The notes below the pieces were generated by a model, which saw only the letters and a list, made by a program, of their open reading frames with translations, was not told where the DNA came from and did no database searches. This document shows positions 33,046 through 41,160 of a stretch of 64,000 bases of DNA, piece by piece. This stretch comes from Salinicola rhizosphaerae (GTDB lineage: Bacteria; Pseudomonadota; Gammaproteobacteria; Pseudomonadales; Halomonadaceae). The stretch is from contig NZ_BMZI01000008.1 of the NCBI RefSeq assembly GCF_014652715.1, positions 209,674 through 273,673 on the forward strand, read 5' to 3'. A program made the translations under genes and the position numbers. Every line of letters starts with the position of its first letter. Within the stretch, counting starts at the first letter, position 1.

Positions 33046-35408
33046 GCGCGCAGGAACAGTCCCTCACGTTTGGCACGCCGGAATGCCACCGGTGGCGGCA
33101 GGCGTTCTTCGATCGCCTGCCATCACTGGCCGAGCCGCTGGCTGCCGGGTTCGTCACCATTGCTCGCCGCCACGGCAACGCCAACGGTAACCAGTGGCTG
33201 AGGCGTCAAACGGCCGCATTGATCGAGCCAGAGCACATCTTCCGCCGTTTCGAGTTCATCGCGAACGATCTACGTCGGGCGTTTGTCGAGATCCGCCGCC
33301 AGGGCGACACCACCATCGAGGGCCTGAAGGCCGGGTGTGTCTGGCTGGCCGATGTCGAGAAACGCCTGACGGTCGGCTCGCTCAACGCGACACACGATGA
33401 CGATGTCCTCGTGGACTACGCCAGGGCGCAGGCGTTGGGCGTCGAGGACGTGCGCAACAAGCTGATCGGCAACATCGCCAACCACAACCGCCGGCTGCGT
33501 CTTGGCCTGCTGCCGCCTTCTCGCCGGCTGCCCGCGCCGCAGGGTGAGACGGTCTCGGCGAAGGCTCGTCACATGGCGCTGATGATCGCTCGGGCACCCA
33601 ACCCGCTGACGCCGCCGGCGCCAAGCATCCCGCTGCTCGCCGTCTTCCGCTGGGAGCGCGCGCCGATCATGACCATCGCGGTCGCCGATGAAATGGCGCT
33701 GTCTCAGGCCCGCGAGCGCGCCCGCCTGCACGGCATCACCCCGCCGAGCCCGAAGGCCAAGCGCGCCGAGCAGATCGCGCGGCTGGGGTGTGACAAGTGG
33801 TGGCGCCGCAAGCTGCGCCGCATCACAGGCCGTCGTATCGAGCAGGTCATGCGGGAGGCTCGCCGCGTGCATAAACGCGCGGGTATCTACTGCAGTGATC
33901 TCACGCTGGAGCGCCGTCGCAGCCAGAAGGTACGCAACCGCGCTCTGCTGGAAACCATCGAGGCGATCAACCAGAACGACCAGACCTACACTCTCGCCGA
34001 ACTCGCCGAGCTGGGGCTCGCCAACCCGGACCATCGTCGGGCGGAGCTGATGCTGCGCATCCGCGATACGGAAGTCGAGGCCACTCGCCTCGGCCACGTC
34101 GGCCTGTTTTTCACGCTGACCACGCCGAGCCGCTTCCACGCGGTGCTGGCAGGGAGCTCGAAGCGCAACCCGAAATATGACGGCAGCACGCCGAGAGACG
34201 CCCAGCAGCACCTACAAAAGCTGTGGGCACAGGCGCGCGCGTCACTGGCCCGCGATGGCCTTGGCATCTACGGCATTCGCGTCGTTGAGCCACACCACGA
34301 CGGAACGCCCCACTGGCATCTGCTGGTATGGGCACAGCCGGACCACGTCGAGGCCGTAACGGAGACCCTGCGGGGCTACGCCGAGGCGGAATCCCCCGAG
34401 GAGCTCTACGACCGATTCGGCGCCCGCACCACCGCGCGATTCAAGGTGGAGCGGATCGACCCGAAGCGCGGCACCGCCGCCGGCTACGTGGCGAAGTACA
34501 TCTCGAAGAACATCAACGGCGAGCAGTTCGCTAGGGCCGGGGTCGAGGGCGATCACCTCGACAGCTACGGCCACGATCTCGCCGATACCGCCCCGCGCAT
34601 CGAAGCATGGGCGGCGACGTGGGGCATTCGACAGTTCCAGTTTCTCGGCCTGCCGAGCGTCACCGTCTGGCGAGAAGTGCGCCGCCTCACCGAGAAGCAG
34701 GAAGACGAGCTCAAGCGCTGGGAAGAAGCCACCAAACCACGCACCTCCATCGCCAGCATTCTGCACCAGATCCGCGACGCGGCCCTCGGCGGTCATTGGG
34801 ACCAGTTCGTGCGACTCATGGGCGGGCCGAACACGCCGCGCAAGGAGCAGCCGATCAAGCCGTGGTCGATTCCCGCCTACCGGCTCGACAGCGAGGGCGA
34901 CGGATTCAGCCACGCCACCGGCGAGATCAATCGCGGGCTCATCCAGCGCGGCCGCTACGGCGACGAGATCACCGTCCCCAAGGGGCTGGTAGTGAAGGAC
35001 CACAAGGGCCGCACGGCGGAGTACCTCACACGCCTGTATCGCTGGGAAGTTCGGCCCAGGCGCGGCGTCGCGGCAGGCGGTTTTTCGGGAGGCGGCGAAG
35101 CCGCCGACCCTTGGACTTGTGTCAATAACTGTACGCGGACCCACGTCCGCCGCCTCATCACCCCGACCGAGCCGGACCCGGAAACGCTCGCCGAGCAGGT
35201 AAAGCGCTTCAAGGAGTGGCGCGCCAGCGAGGAAGTCCGCGCCGAGATGGAGTCGGTCGCCGAGGAAACCCGCTTGATCCAGGAACAGACACGCCAGCGG
35301 CTCGAGCACGACGAAGCCGGCCGGCGCCTATTGGCCGAACGCGGCTACCCCGTACCCCCGCCGGCGCCCTGGGCGGGCGCCGGGGAATTTTTCCCGGAAG
35401 GGATCTGA
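33042..35408 (+). CDS. A: Replication initiation endonuclease (P2 gpA, HUH superfamily)
   Basis: Nicks the phage origin and stays covalently attached to the 5' end, starting rolling-circle replication. The 788-residue length is near P2 gpA (761). The HUH metal motif is PHWHLLVWA, with His424 and His426. The two catalytic tyrosines are Tyr482 and Tyr486 in GYVAKYISKNI, the double-Tyr type. The C-terminal region with WTCVNNCTRTHVRR is conserved in the family, and the origin probably lies within this gene. It overlaps the preceding gene by 4 bp. P2 gpA acts preferentially in cis. Confidence 0.96.
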   Translation: MSAQEQSLTFGTPECHRWRQAFFDRLPSLAEPLAAGFVTIARRHGNANGNQWLRRQTAALIEPEHIFRRFEFIANDLRRAFVEIRRQGDTTIEGLKAGCVWLADVEKRLTVGSLNATHDDDVLVDYARAQALGVEDVRNKLIGNIANHNRRLRLGLLPPSRRLPAPQGETVSAKARHMALMIARAPNPLTPPAPSIPLLAVFRWERAPIMTIAVADEMALSQARERARLHGITPPSPKAKRAEQIARLGCDKWWRRKLRRITGRRIEQVMREARRVHKRAGIYCSDLTLERRRSQKVRNRALLETIEAINQNDQTYTLAELAELGLANPDHRRAELMLRIRDTEVEATRLGHVGLFFTLTTPSRFHAVLAGSSKRNPKYDGSTPRDAQQHLQKLWAQARASLARDGLGIYGIRVVEPHHDGTPHWHLLVWAQPDHVEAVTETLRGYAEAESPEELYDRFGARTTARFKVERIDPKRGTAAGYVAKYISKNINGEQFARAGVEGDHLDSYGHDLADTAPRIEAWAATWGIRQFQFLGLPSVTVWREVRRLTEKQEDELKRWEEATKPRTSIASILHQIRDAALGGHWDQFVRLMGGPNTPRKEQPIKPWSIPAYRLDSEGDGFSHATGEINRGLIQRGRYGDEITVPKGLVVKDHKGRTAEYLTRLYRWEVRPRRGVAAGGFSGGGEAADPWTCVNNCTRTHVRRLITPTEPDPETLAEQVKRFKEWRASEEVRAEMESVAEETRLIQEQTRQRLEHDEAGRRLLAERGYPVPPPAPWAGAGEFFPEGI
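35091..35150. other. Candidate replication origin within gene A
   Basis: Two hairpins, GGCGGC-GAA-GCCGCC (35091-35105) and GCGGAC-CCAC-GTCCGC (35135-35150), flank a GC-poorer stretch containing CTTGTGTCAATAACTGTAC. The P2 origin lies within gene A, and this segment codes for the conserved VNNCT region. The nick site was not identified. Confidence 0.3.
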
Positions 35409-35444
35409 CAACAACCGCGCCACGCAGGCGCTGAAGGAGAGACG

Positions 35445-35660
35445 ATGCAAACCCAGCAACACACCGATCGCGCGGTACCGCGCGGCACGCTACAGGACGC
35501 CGGCGAGGTCGCCGTGCTGACGCGTAATGCCGGCGAGACACATCACCGCTACGCCATGGTCATCGCGTTCGACAGCGAGGAAGCCCTGCGCAAGGCCGTC
35601 ACCAACCATCGCTGCGCCTATCGCGACAGCCAGCAGGTGGAGGAGCTCAACCATGGCTGA
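35445..35660 (+). CDS. Hypothetical small phage protein
   Basis: 71 residues, no recognised domain. The sequence GEVAVLTRNAGETHHRYAMVIAFDSEEALRKAV suggests a small alpha/beta fold. A good AAGGAGAG ribosome binding site precedes the start. It overlaps the zinc-finger gene by 8 bp. Confidence 0.65.
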   Translation: MQTQQHTDRAVPRGTLQDAGEVAVLTRNAGETHHRYAMVIAFDSEEALRKAVTNHRCAYRDSQQVEELNHG

Positions 35661-35868
35661 TCTCGCGGACAACGCCGGCAACGTCATCGAGCACCACCTG
35701 AATACTGCGCTCGCCCGCCATCGCCTTCCGACCGGCGTGACCACCGATCCCGAATGCGAGGACTGCGGCGCCGAGATCCCTGCCGCGCGCCGCAAGGCCG
35801 CGCCGTGGACCCGGACCTGCGTCGAGTGTCAATCCATCCGTGAAGCCAGGGGGCGCCATGTTCGGTGA
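35653..35868 (+). CDS. DksA/TraR-type C4 zinc-finger protein
   Basis: 71 residues from ATG 35653, behind GGAGGAGCTC. The C-terminal half has CEDCGAEIPAARRKAAP followed by TRTCVECQ, a CxxC-x17-CxxC zinc finger as in DksA and TraR. The N-terminal helical half is short, as in TraR. Proteins of this kind bind the secondary channel of RNA polymerase and alter promoter choice; many P2-like phages carry one. It overlaps the next gene by 11 bp. Confidence 0.85.
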   Translation: MADLADNAGNVIEHHLNTALARHRLPTGVTTDPECEDCGAEIPAARRKAAPWTRTCVECQSIREARGRHVR

Positions 35869-36073
35869 ACGCATCAAACGCCTGACAAATATCGCTGCCC
35901 TGCTGATCTTCGCCCTCGCGATCGGCGTTGCTCTTCAGGCCGGAATCGCGCTGGCCTCTCGCATCATGCCTCGCATTGAGGTGATCGAGATCCATGCGAC
36001 CGATCGCGCCGAGACGGCGGACATGACCATCACCGATCCGCACCCGGCGATGCCGGGCCGGTATCAGTACTGA
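35858..36073 (+). CDS. Small single-pass membrane protein
   Basis: 71 residues from ATG 35858, with one hydrophobic segment (about 13-33, NIAALLIFALAIGVALQAGI) after a short basic start, then a polar periplasmic-type tail. An upstream ATG at 35840 is possible. No family was recognised. Confidence 0.55.
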   Translation: MFGERIKRLTNIAALLIFALAIGVALQAGIALASRIMPRIEVIEIHATDRAETADMTITDPHPAMPGRYQY

Positions 36074-36083
36074 GAGCTGAACG

Positions 36084-36365
36084 ATGGCTGGCAATCATCA
36101 CGCCCGCGCCGCGGGCATCCTGTGCCGCGACCCGGTGTTCCGGCTCTACCTCGACCGCCGCGCCCGCGTCAGATTCAGCGCGGACGTGCCGGACGGCACA
36201 CACACCGAACAGGACGCCGGCGACTGGCTCCGCAAGGCCTGCCAAGTCGGCAGCCGATCGGAGCTCGATACCAACCAGCAAGCCGGCGCGACGTTCCGGC
36301 TGATACAGAACCGCTTCAATCGATGGCGAGCTCGCCGTCCAAAAGAACAAGGAGCCCCCTCATGA
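36084..36365 (+). CDS. Hypothetical phage protein
   Basis: 93 residues, basic, with LCRDPVFRLYLDRRARV near the start and TEQDAGDWLRKACQVGSRSELD in the middle. No domain was recognised. It overlaps the following HTH gene by 4 bp (ATGA), suggesting co-translation in the region next to the integrase. Confidence 0.6.
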   Translation: MAGNHHARAAGILCRDPVFRLYLDRRARVRFSADVPDGTHTEQDAGDWLRKACQVGSRSELDTNQQAGATFRLIQNRFNRWRARRPKEQGAPS

Positions 36366-36640
36366 TGAGACATCACCAGGCAGAGATCCTCTACGCGTCG
36401 GACGTGGCGCAGCTGATGGGCAAATCCCAGCAGGCGGTTACCAACCTCATCAAGCGGGAGAGCGACGCACTGCCGCCGGGCAGGTTCAAGATCGGGCGCC
36501 TTTGGGCGTGGAAACGCTCGCGAGTAATGGACTGGCTCGAGAACCTGGATGCCGAGGAGGCGACAGTGCCAGCAGAGCCGCGCCGGCGCCCTGGCCGACC
36601 TCGCGCTACCCCAGCTTCTCCGCGAGCGCTGAGGGGTTGA
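36362..36640 (+). CDS. AlpA/excisionase-like HTH protein with AT-hook tail
   Basis: 92 residues. Residues 9-60 (ILYASDVAQLMGKSQQAVTN ... WKRSRVMDWLENL) form a winged-helix/MerR-type HTH of the kind found in AlpA and excisionases. The C-terminus has RRRPGRPRATP, an AT-hook-like motif that would bind the minor groove of AT-rich DNA. It ends inside the convergent integrase gene (35-bp overlap). It is a likely directionality factor or prophage gene regulator; which is not shown. Confidence 0.65.
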   Translation: MMRHHQAEILYASDVAQLMGKSQQAVTNLIKRESDALPPGRFKIGRLWAWKRSRVMDWLENLDAEEATVPAEPRRRPGRPRATPASPRALRG

Positions 36641-37571
36641 GGTGGGTATATCGCCTGAGCATCCGGAGATCCTTGTGGCCGGTAATTGCCGCAACTTCCA
36701 TGATGTTCAGGCCCTTCTCAAACAGCCGCGACGTGGCCTCATGCCGCAGGTCGTGGAAACGAAGCCCCGCCACTCCAGCGCTTGCACAGCTCTTCTCAAA
36801 GTAATGCGTCACCGTGTCCGGTCGCAGCGAGAAGAGCTGGCCATCCATTCGAGCGGGTAACTCGGCAATCGCTGCTCGAGCAGCCCGCGATAACGGTACC
36901 GCCCGGCTCGTGCCATTCTTCGTCTCGGCCAGGTAGGCTACGCTCCCCCGCACGTCCGACCGTTTCAGCCCTATCAGCTCGCCCCGCCGCATGCCGCTCT
37001 CGACGGCCAGCGTTATCAATCGCGGCATCTCGCCGTGAAGCGCGCCTGCTGCCTCCATAAGCCCGGCCAGCTCATCATCCGTTACGCGGCGCTCTCGGTC
37101 CTTGTTCAGTTTCGGCTTGCGAATCTTCGCGCACGGATTGTCGACCGGCATACCCCACTCCTTGATCGCGATAGTGTAGAGGTGCGATAGCAACGCCAGA
37201 TCACGGCGGACCGTCGAACCTGACGCAACCTCGAGACGCTGGTCGCGATACAGCGCGACATCTGATGAGCGAAGCGTCGACAGCGTGAACCGACCAAGAT
37301 CTCGCGCGAGGATCGCGAGCCGCGACCGCTCGTTCCGATAGCTCTTCTTGTGGACTGAGATCTCGCGCTCATATCGACCGAGCGCATCGCCAATCGTGAG
37401 TGCATCAGCCTCGCGCGTGTCGACGAACCGTGCCTGGCTCATCTCGGTCTCGATCTGCTTTGCCCACCGTTCGGCTTGGGCCTTCGTATCAAACGTGGCG
37501 CTGAGCTGGGGATAGCCTTTCTTGCGGACGATCGCTCGCCACGAACCCGAGCGTTTTTGAAACGTAGCCAT
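36606..37571 (-). CDS. int: Tyrosine-recombinase integrase
   Basis: Catalyses insertion at and excision from the bacterial attachment site. I chose ATG 37571 (MATFQKRSGSWRAIVRKKGY), where the family begins, giving 321 residues. It has an N-terminal arm-binding part and a SAM-like core-binding domain (about 60-135). The catalytic domain carries Arg in SGMRRGELIGL, HDLRHEATSRLF (His and Arg), and Tyr in RRYTHLN. It lies about 95 bp from an intact tRNA-Thr gene, typical of tRNA-targeting integrases. It overlaps the HTH gene tail. Confidence 0.95.
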   Translation of the reverse strand: MATFQKRSGSWRAIVRKKGYPQLSATFDTKAQAERWAKQIETEMSQARFVDTREADALTIGDALGRYEREISVHKKSYRNERSRLAILARDLGRFTLSTLRSSDVALYRDQRLEVASGSTVRRDLALLSHLYTIAIKEWGMPVDNPCAKIRKPKLNKDRERRVTDDELAGLMEAAGALHGEMPRLITLAVESGMRRGELIGLKRSDVRGSVAYLAETKNGTSRAVPLSRAARAAIAELPARMDGQLFSLRPDTVTHYFEKSCASAGVAGLRFHDLRHEATSRLFEKGLNIMEVAAITGHKDLRMLRRYTHLNPSALAEKLG

Positions 37572-37665
37572 GGCTCTACCTGCGGAGATGTACCGCGAGT
37601 GTGCCAAATACTGGATAAAAAGGAAGTGTTTCAGGAGGAAATCGGGCTACAGCCCTTGATGTGCC

Positions 37666-37741
37666 TGGTGCCGGTGAGAGGATTCGAACCTCCGACCTAC
37701 GCATTACGAATGCGTTGCTCTGCCGACTGAGCTACACCGGC
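37666..37741 (-). tRNA. tRNA-Thr (CGT anticodon), prophage attachment gene
   Basis: The 76-nt reverse strand starts GCCGGTGTAGCTCAG and ends CACCGGCACCA, with CCA encoded. The anticodon stem ACGCA/TGCGT holds the loop TTCGTAA, anticodon CGT. The T arm has GGTTCGAATCC. Its 3' end points to the integrase, so the prophage entered at this end and left an intact tRNA. The duplicate of the 3' part should mark the left prophage end, outside the window. Confidence 0.97.
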
Positions 37742-37920
37742 CAGGCGGCGCCTATCATAATCAGCTCGCTGCCGCGGGACAACCACGAATACGTGCCGCC
37801 GGGTGTCGATCTGAGCCGGCGCGCGCGCCGCAGCTGAAGGCCTGACGCTTTTGCGCGACGGCGCTGGCCTGCATTAGCGAGACGTGATATCCGTGACGCA
37901 CCGATGACCAGGCCGACGAC

Positions 37921-39498
37921 ATGCCTCTACCTCAATTGCGCCGGCGGCGGCGACCCTTTCACGCCCTGCTGCCCTGGCTGGCAGCGCTGATCCCGCTGCT
38001 GCTGGGCCTTCCTTTCCTCTACTGGCAGGCCTCGCAGACCTTGAAGCGCCAGGCGCAGGACAACGTCGACGAAACACTGACCAAGATCGAGCAGATCTTC
38101 GATTATGCGCATACCGCGACCGAAAGCGTGGCCAGCTGGGTTGGCGCTCGCTGCGAGGATGCGGTGCTGCCGCTGCGACAGCGCAGCATGGCGACGCCCT
38201 ACGTGCGCTCGCTCAATCTCGTGCAGAACGGCACTATCTACTGTACTTCGCTGCGCGGCGACACCCATGAACAGGAGCAGTTGACTACCTACACCGGTGG
38301 CACGCTGAGACTGATGATAGGTAACCGGGTCACGCCAGCACGCGCCGTGCTGATTCTGCGCCATGCGACACCCGCGGGGAGCGTGCTGGCCGGCATCGAT
38401 AGTCAGTATCTGAGCAATGCCCTGCAGCTGGCCAGCCAACCCGTGCCGCTGACGCTGCGCATCGGCGAAACGCGACTGAGCGCCAATGGCACCACCAGCC
38501 GGGTGCGTCCGCGAGACGCCTCCTCGCTGCTGGCCGTGGAAACCTCCTCGCACTATCCGTTCTCGATCACGGCGGCGCTACCGGCGAACGGCGCCTGGCA
38601 CTTCATCTGGCGTCATTTCACGCCAACCTTCGTGCTCATCGTGGCGCTCGGCGGCATTTGCGGCCTGGCCACGAACAGGTTGAGGCAGCGGCGCAATTCG
38701 CCGCTTCGCGAGATGCGCCGAGCACTGCGCGAGGGCGAGTTTCGACCGTTCTATCAGCCGATCGTGGATCACGGCGCGCGGCGCTGGAAAGGTGTCGAAG
38801 TGCTGATGCGCTGGGATCACCCTAGCGAGGGAATGATCCCGCCGGACCAGTTCGTGCCGCTGGCTGAACGCGGCGGGCTGATCGTGGAGATGACTCGCGA
38901 GCTGATGCAGCAGGTCGGCCGAGAGCTCACTCCTCATGTCGAAGCGCTGCCGAGCGATTTCCACATTGGCATCAATGTCTCAGCCGAGCACTGCAACGGC
39001 TCGGCCCTCATCGACGACTGCCGGGATTTCCTGTCGCGCTTCCCCGGCGGACAGATTGCGCTGGTCCTGGAGCTGACCGAACGAGAATTGCTGGTGCGAA
39101 GCGAGCATACCGATCATCTCTTCGCGCAGCTTCATCAGCTCGGCGTGCGCATCGCACTGGACGATTTCGGCACCGGCAACGCGAGCCTGGCCTATCTACG
39201 CCAGTTCCGCGTCGACTATCTGAAGATCGACCGCAGTTTCGTCCAGATGACCGACGACGACGCGCTATCGCAGCATCTGCTGGATACCATATTGACGCTA
39301 TCCAGCCGGCTGGAACTGGATACCGTCGCCGAGGGTGTCGAAACGACGGCACAGCGCGACTATCTGACCCGCCATGGTGTGCGCTATCTGCAGGGCTTTC
39401 TCTACGCGCGCCCGATGCCGCTGGCGAATCTGCTGGAAACCCTCGCCCATCCGCCAGCGGCCGACATCCCCGAGCACGCCACCCACGAGCCAGCCTGA
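37921..39498 (+). CDS. CSS-EAL cyclic di-GMP phosphodiesterase, membrane-bound
   Basis: Degrades c-di-GMP. The 525-residue product has an N-terminal membrane helix (about 18-36) and a periplasmic CSS domain (about 40-225) with conserved Cys in GARCED and IYCTSLRG, the cysteines that control such enzymes through DsbA/DsbB redox. A second helix lies near 235-255. The C-terminal EAL domain has FYQPIV, EVLMRWDHP, NVSAEH, ELTERE, LDDFGTGNASLAYL, KIDRSFV and AEGVET, so the catalytic residues are present. It is the first host gene after the tRNA-Thr. Confidence 0.93.
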   Translation: MPLPQLRRRRRPFHALLPWLAALIPLLLGLPFLYWQASQTLKRQAQDNVDETLTKIEQIFDYAHTATESVASWVGARCEDAVLPLRQRSMATPYVRSLNLVQNGTIYCTSLRGDTHEQEQLTTYTGGTLRLMIGNRVTPARAVLILRHATPAGSVLAGIDSQYLSNALQLASQPVPLTLRIGETRLSANGTTSRVRPRDASSLLAVETSSHYPFSITAALPANGAWHFIWRHFTPTFVLIVALGGICGLATNRLRQRRNSPLREMRRALREGEFRPFYQPIVDHGARRWKGVEVLMRWDHPSEGMIPPDQFVPLAERGGLIVEMTRELMQQVGRELTPHVEALPSDFHIGINVSAEHCNGSALIDDCRDFLSRFPGGQIALVLELTERELLVRSEHTDHLFAQLHQLGVRIALDDFGTGNASLAYLRQFRVDYLKIDRSFVQMTDDDALSQHLLDTILTLSSRLELDTVAEGVETTAQRDYLTRHGVRYLQGFLYARPMPLANLLETLAHPPAADIPEHATHEPA

Positions 39499-39512
39499 GG
39501 CGTTGCCGCTGC

Positions 39513-41036
39513 TCAGCGCTCCGGGCTGTCCACCACGGTGGGGGCTGACGGGTTGGGCGCGTCAGGGAAGCCGCTGCTGCGGTGAGGCACGGTCGGGTCG
39601 AGCGAGAGCCCACCGCCGAGCGCCTGGACCAACTGTACGGAGCGGTCCAGCCGCTGACTGTTCAACTGCGTGAGGCTCTGCTCGGCGGTCAGCAGCTGCT
39701 GTTCGCTGCTGAGTACCTGGAGATAGTCCGCGAGCCCGGCGCGATAGCGCTCCTCGGAGAGCTGGTAAGCGCCACGCGCGTTGTCCACGGCCTGCTGTTG
39801 ACTCTGACGCTGCTGGTTGACCGACTGCAGCGTGGTGATGTCGTCGGCGACTTCGCCCAGGGCGGAGACGATGGTCTGGTTGTACTGCGCGACGGCCAGA
39901 TCGTAGTCGGCGTCGGTACTGTCGAGGTTGGCGCGCAGTTGGCCGCCTTCGAAGATCGGCAGAGAAATCGCCGGCGTCACGCTGCCGGACTTGGCCGCCT
40001 CGCTGAAGAAATAGTCGCCCAGGACGGACTTGAAGCCGGCCATCGCCGACAGGTTGATGTTGGGGTAGAACTGCGCCTTGGCCTGCTTGATCCGCTGCGA
40101 GGCGGCTTCGACCCGCCAGCGGGCGGCGACGACATCCGGACGGTGCCCGATCAATTCGGCCGGTATCACGCTGGGCAACGCCAGGATCGCGGGCGATAGC
40201 GCATCCGGTCGGGGAATGTCCTGACCTCGGTCCGGACCCTTGCCGAGTAGAATCGCCAGCGAGATGCGTTCACTGCGAATCGACTGCTCGGCAGACTCCA
40301 GCGATTGCCGCGCATTGGCGACGGTGACGCGGGACTGTAAGCTGTCCGACTGGTTGTTGAGCCCCGCTTTCATCAGCTCGTCGTTGATGTCGTTGATGCG
40401 CTCCGCGCGGTCGAGCTGGCGCTGTGCGACATCGCGCATGGCATAGGCATCGGCCAGGCTGACATAGGCCCGTGCCACGTTGACCGATAGCGTCAGCTTT
40501 GCCGCCTGGAATTCGATCTCCTGCGCGCGGGCCGAACCCAGCGCCGCTTCCCAGGCGGCACGGTTGCCGCCCCAGAGATCCAGATCGTAATTGAACGAGA
40601 GCAGCGCCGAGCGCGAGGTCGAGTAGAAGTTGCCCTGCCCCATTGGATCGTCGACTTCGGAAACCCGAGAGCGTGATATCTGCGCCGAGGCATCCACGGT
40701 CGGCAGCGTGCCGGCTCGCGCGGCGGCAATGGCCGCGTTGGCGGAGCGAAGTCGCGCCTGGGCCACGGCAATGTCGGGCGAGTCGCTGAGTGCTTCCTTG
40801 ACCAGCGAGTCCAGCTCGGGGTCACCAAGCTGCCGCCACCAGTTCTGCTGGGGCCAGGCGGCCGGCGTGACCGGCGAGTCACCGATCACCTGAGCGGCAC
40901 TCAGTCGGCTGATCGGCGTCAGCGTCTGATGCGGCTCGATATCGCCATAGCTGGCGCAGCCAGCCAACACGCCTGTCGCCACAGCGACACTGCACCATTT
41001 GAGCGCCGCCAACCCCATCGAATTCGACTCGGACAT
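39513..41036 (-). CDS. Outer-membrane efflux lipoprotein (OprM/NodT family)
   Basis: The outer-membrane channel of a tripartite (RND-type) exporter. I chose ATG 41036 (MSESNSMGLAALKWCSVAVA), giving 507 residues, with a lipobox LAGC at the signal end. Two TolC-type repeats follow (WPQQNWWRQLGDPELDSLVK near residue 50; SLPIFEGGQLRANLDS near 350). The helical coiled-coil segments are Gln- and Ala-rich. No inner-membrane pump or adaptor gene is adjacent, so partners are elsewhere. It is convergent with the EAL gene, 14 bp apart. Confidence 0.9.
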   Translation of the reverse strand: MSESNSMGLAALKWCSVAVATGVLAGCASYGDIEPHQTLTPISRLSAAQVIGDSPVTPAAWPQQNWWRQLGDPELDSLVKEALSDSPDIAVAQARLRSANAAIAAARAGTLPTVDASAQISRSRVSEVDDPMGQGNFYSTSRSALLSFNYDLDLWGGNRAAWEAALGSARAQEIEFQAAKLTLSVNVARAYVSLADAYAMRDVAQRQLDRAERINDINDELMKAGLNNQSDSLQSRVTVANARQSLESAEQSIRSERISLAILLGKGPDRGQDIPRPDALSPAILALPSVIPAELIGHRPDVVAARWRVEAASQRIKQAKAQFYPNINLSAMAGFKSVLGDYFFSEAAKSGSVTPAISLPIFEGGQLRANLDSTDADYDLAVAQYNQTIVSALGEVADDITTLQSVNQQRQSQQQAVDNARGAYQLSEERYRAGLADYLQVLSSEQQLLTAEQSLTQLNSQRLDRSVQLVQALGGGLSLDPTVPHRSSGFPDAPNPSAPTVVDSPER

Positions 41037-41160
41037 CCCTGTTCTCTTGCATCCATCAACGTTTATCGCCTGTCGGTCACGATAAGACCCGACACAGGCC
41101 AATTTAATTAGCATTCTAACAACATGCGAGGCATCGGCATAGCCGCGTCATGGCGGATGA

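Larger units (their letters stand above)
1..37665. mobile_element. P2-like prophage (right end at tRNA-Thr; left end outside window)
   Basis: The order Q, P / O, N, M, L, X, lysis, R, S, V, W, J, I, H, tail-fibre assembly, FI, FII, E, T, U, D is the P2 virion gene order, and each product matches the P2 family in length and motif. A repressor, Ogr-type activator, HUH replication protein A and tyrosine integrase follow. The integrase abuts an intact tRNA-Thr gene. Unlike P2, where att-int lies between D and the repressor, the integrase here is at the far right, after A. Genes left of the cos-like site near 1222 would therefore be the right end of the packaged genome. The left att is not visible, so the prophage starts before position 1. 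All structural genes look intact, so it may be functional. Confidence 0.95.

Noticed and set aside
37927..38553. Long minus-strand frame opposite the CSS-EAL gene
   Set aside because: A shadow frame of a GC-rich gene; the plus-strand product has full domain support.
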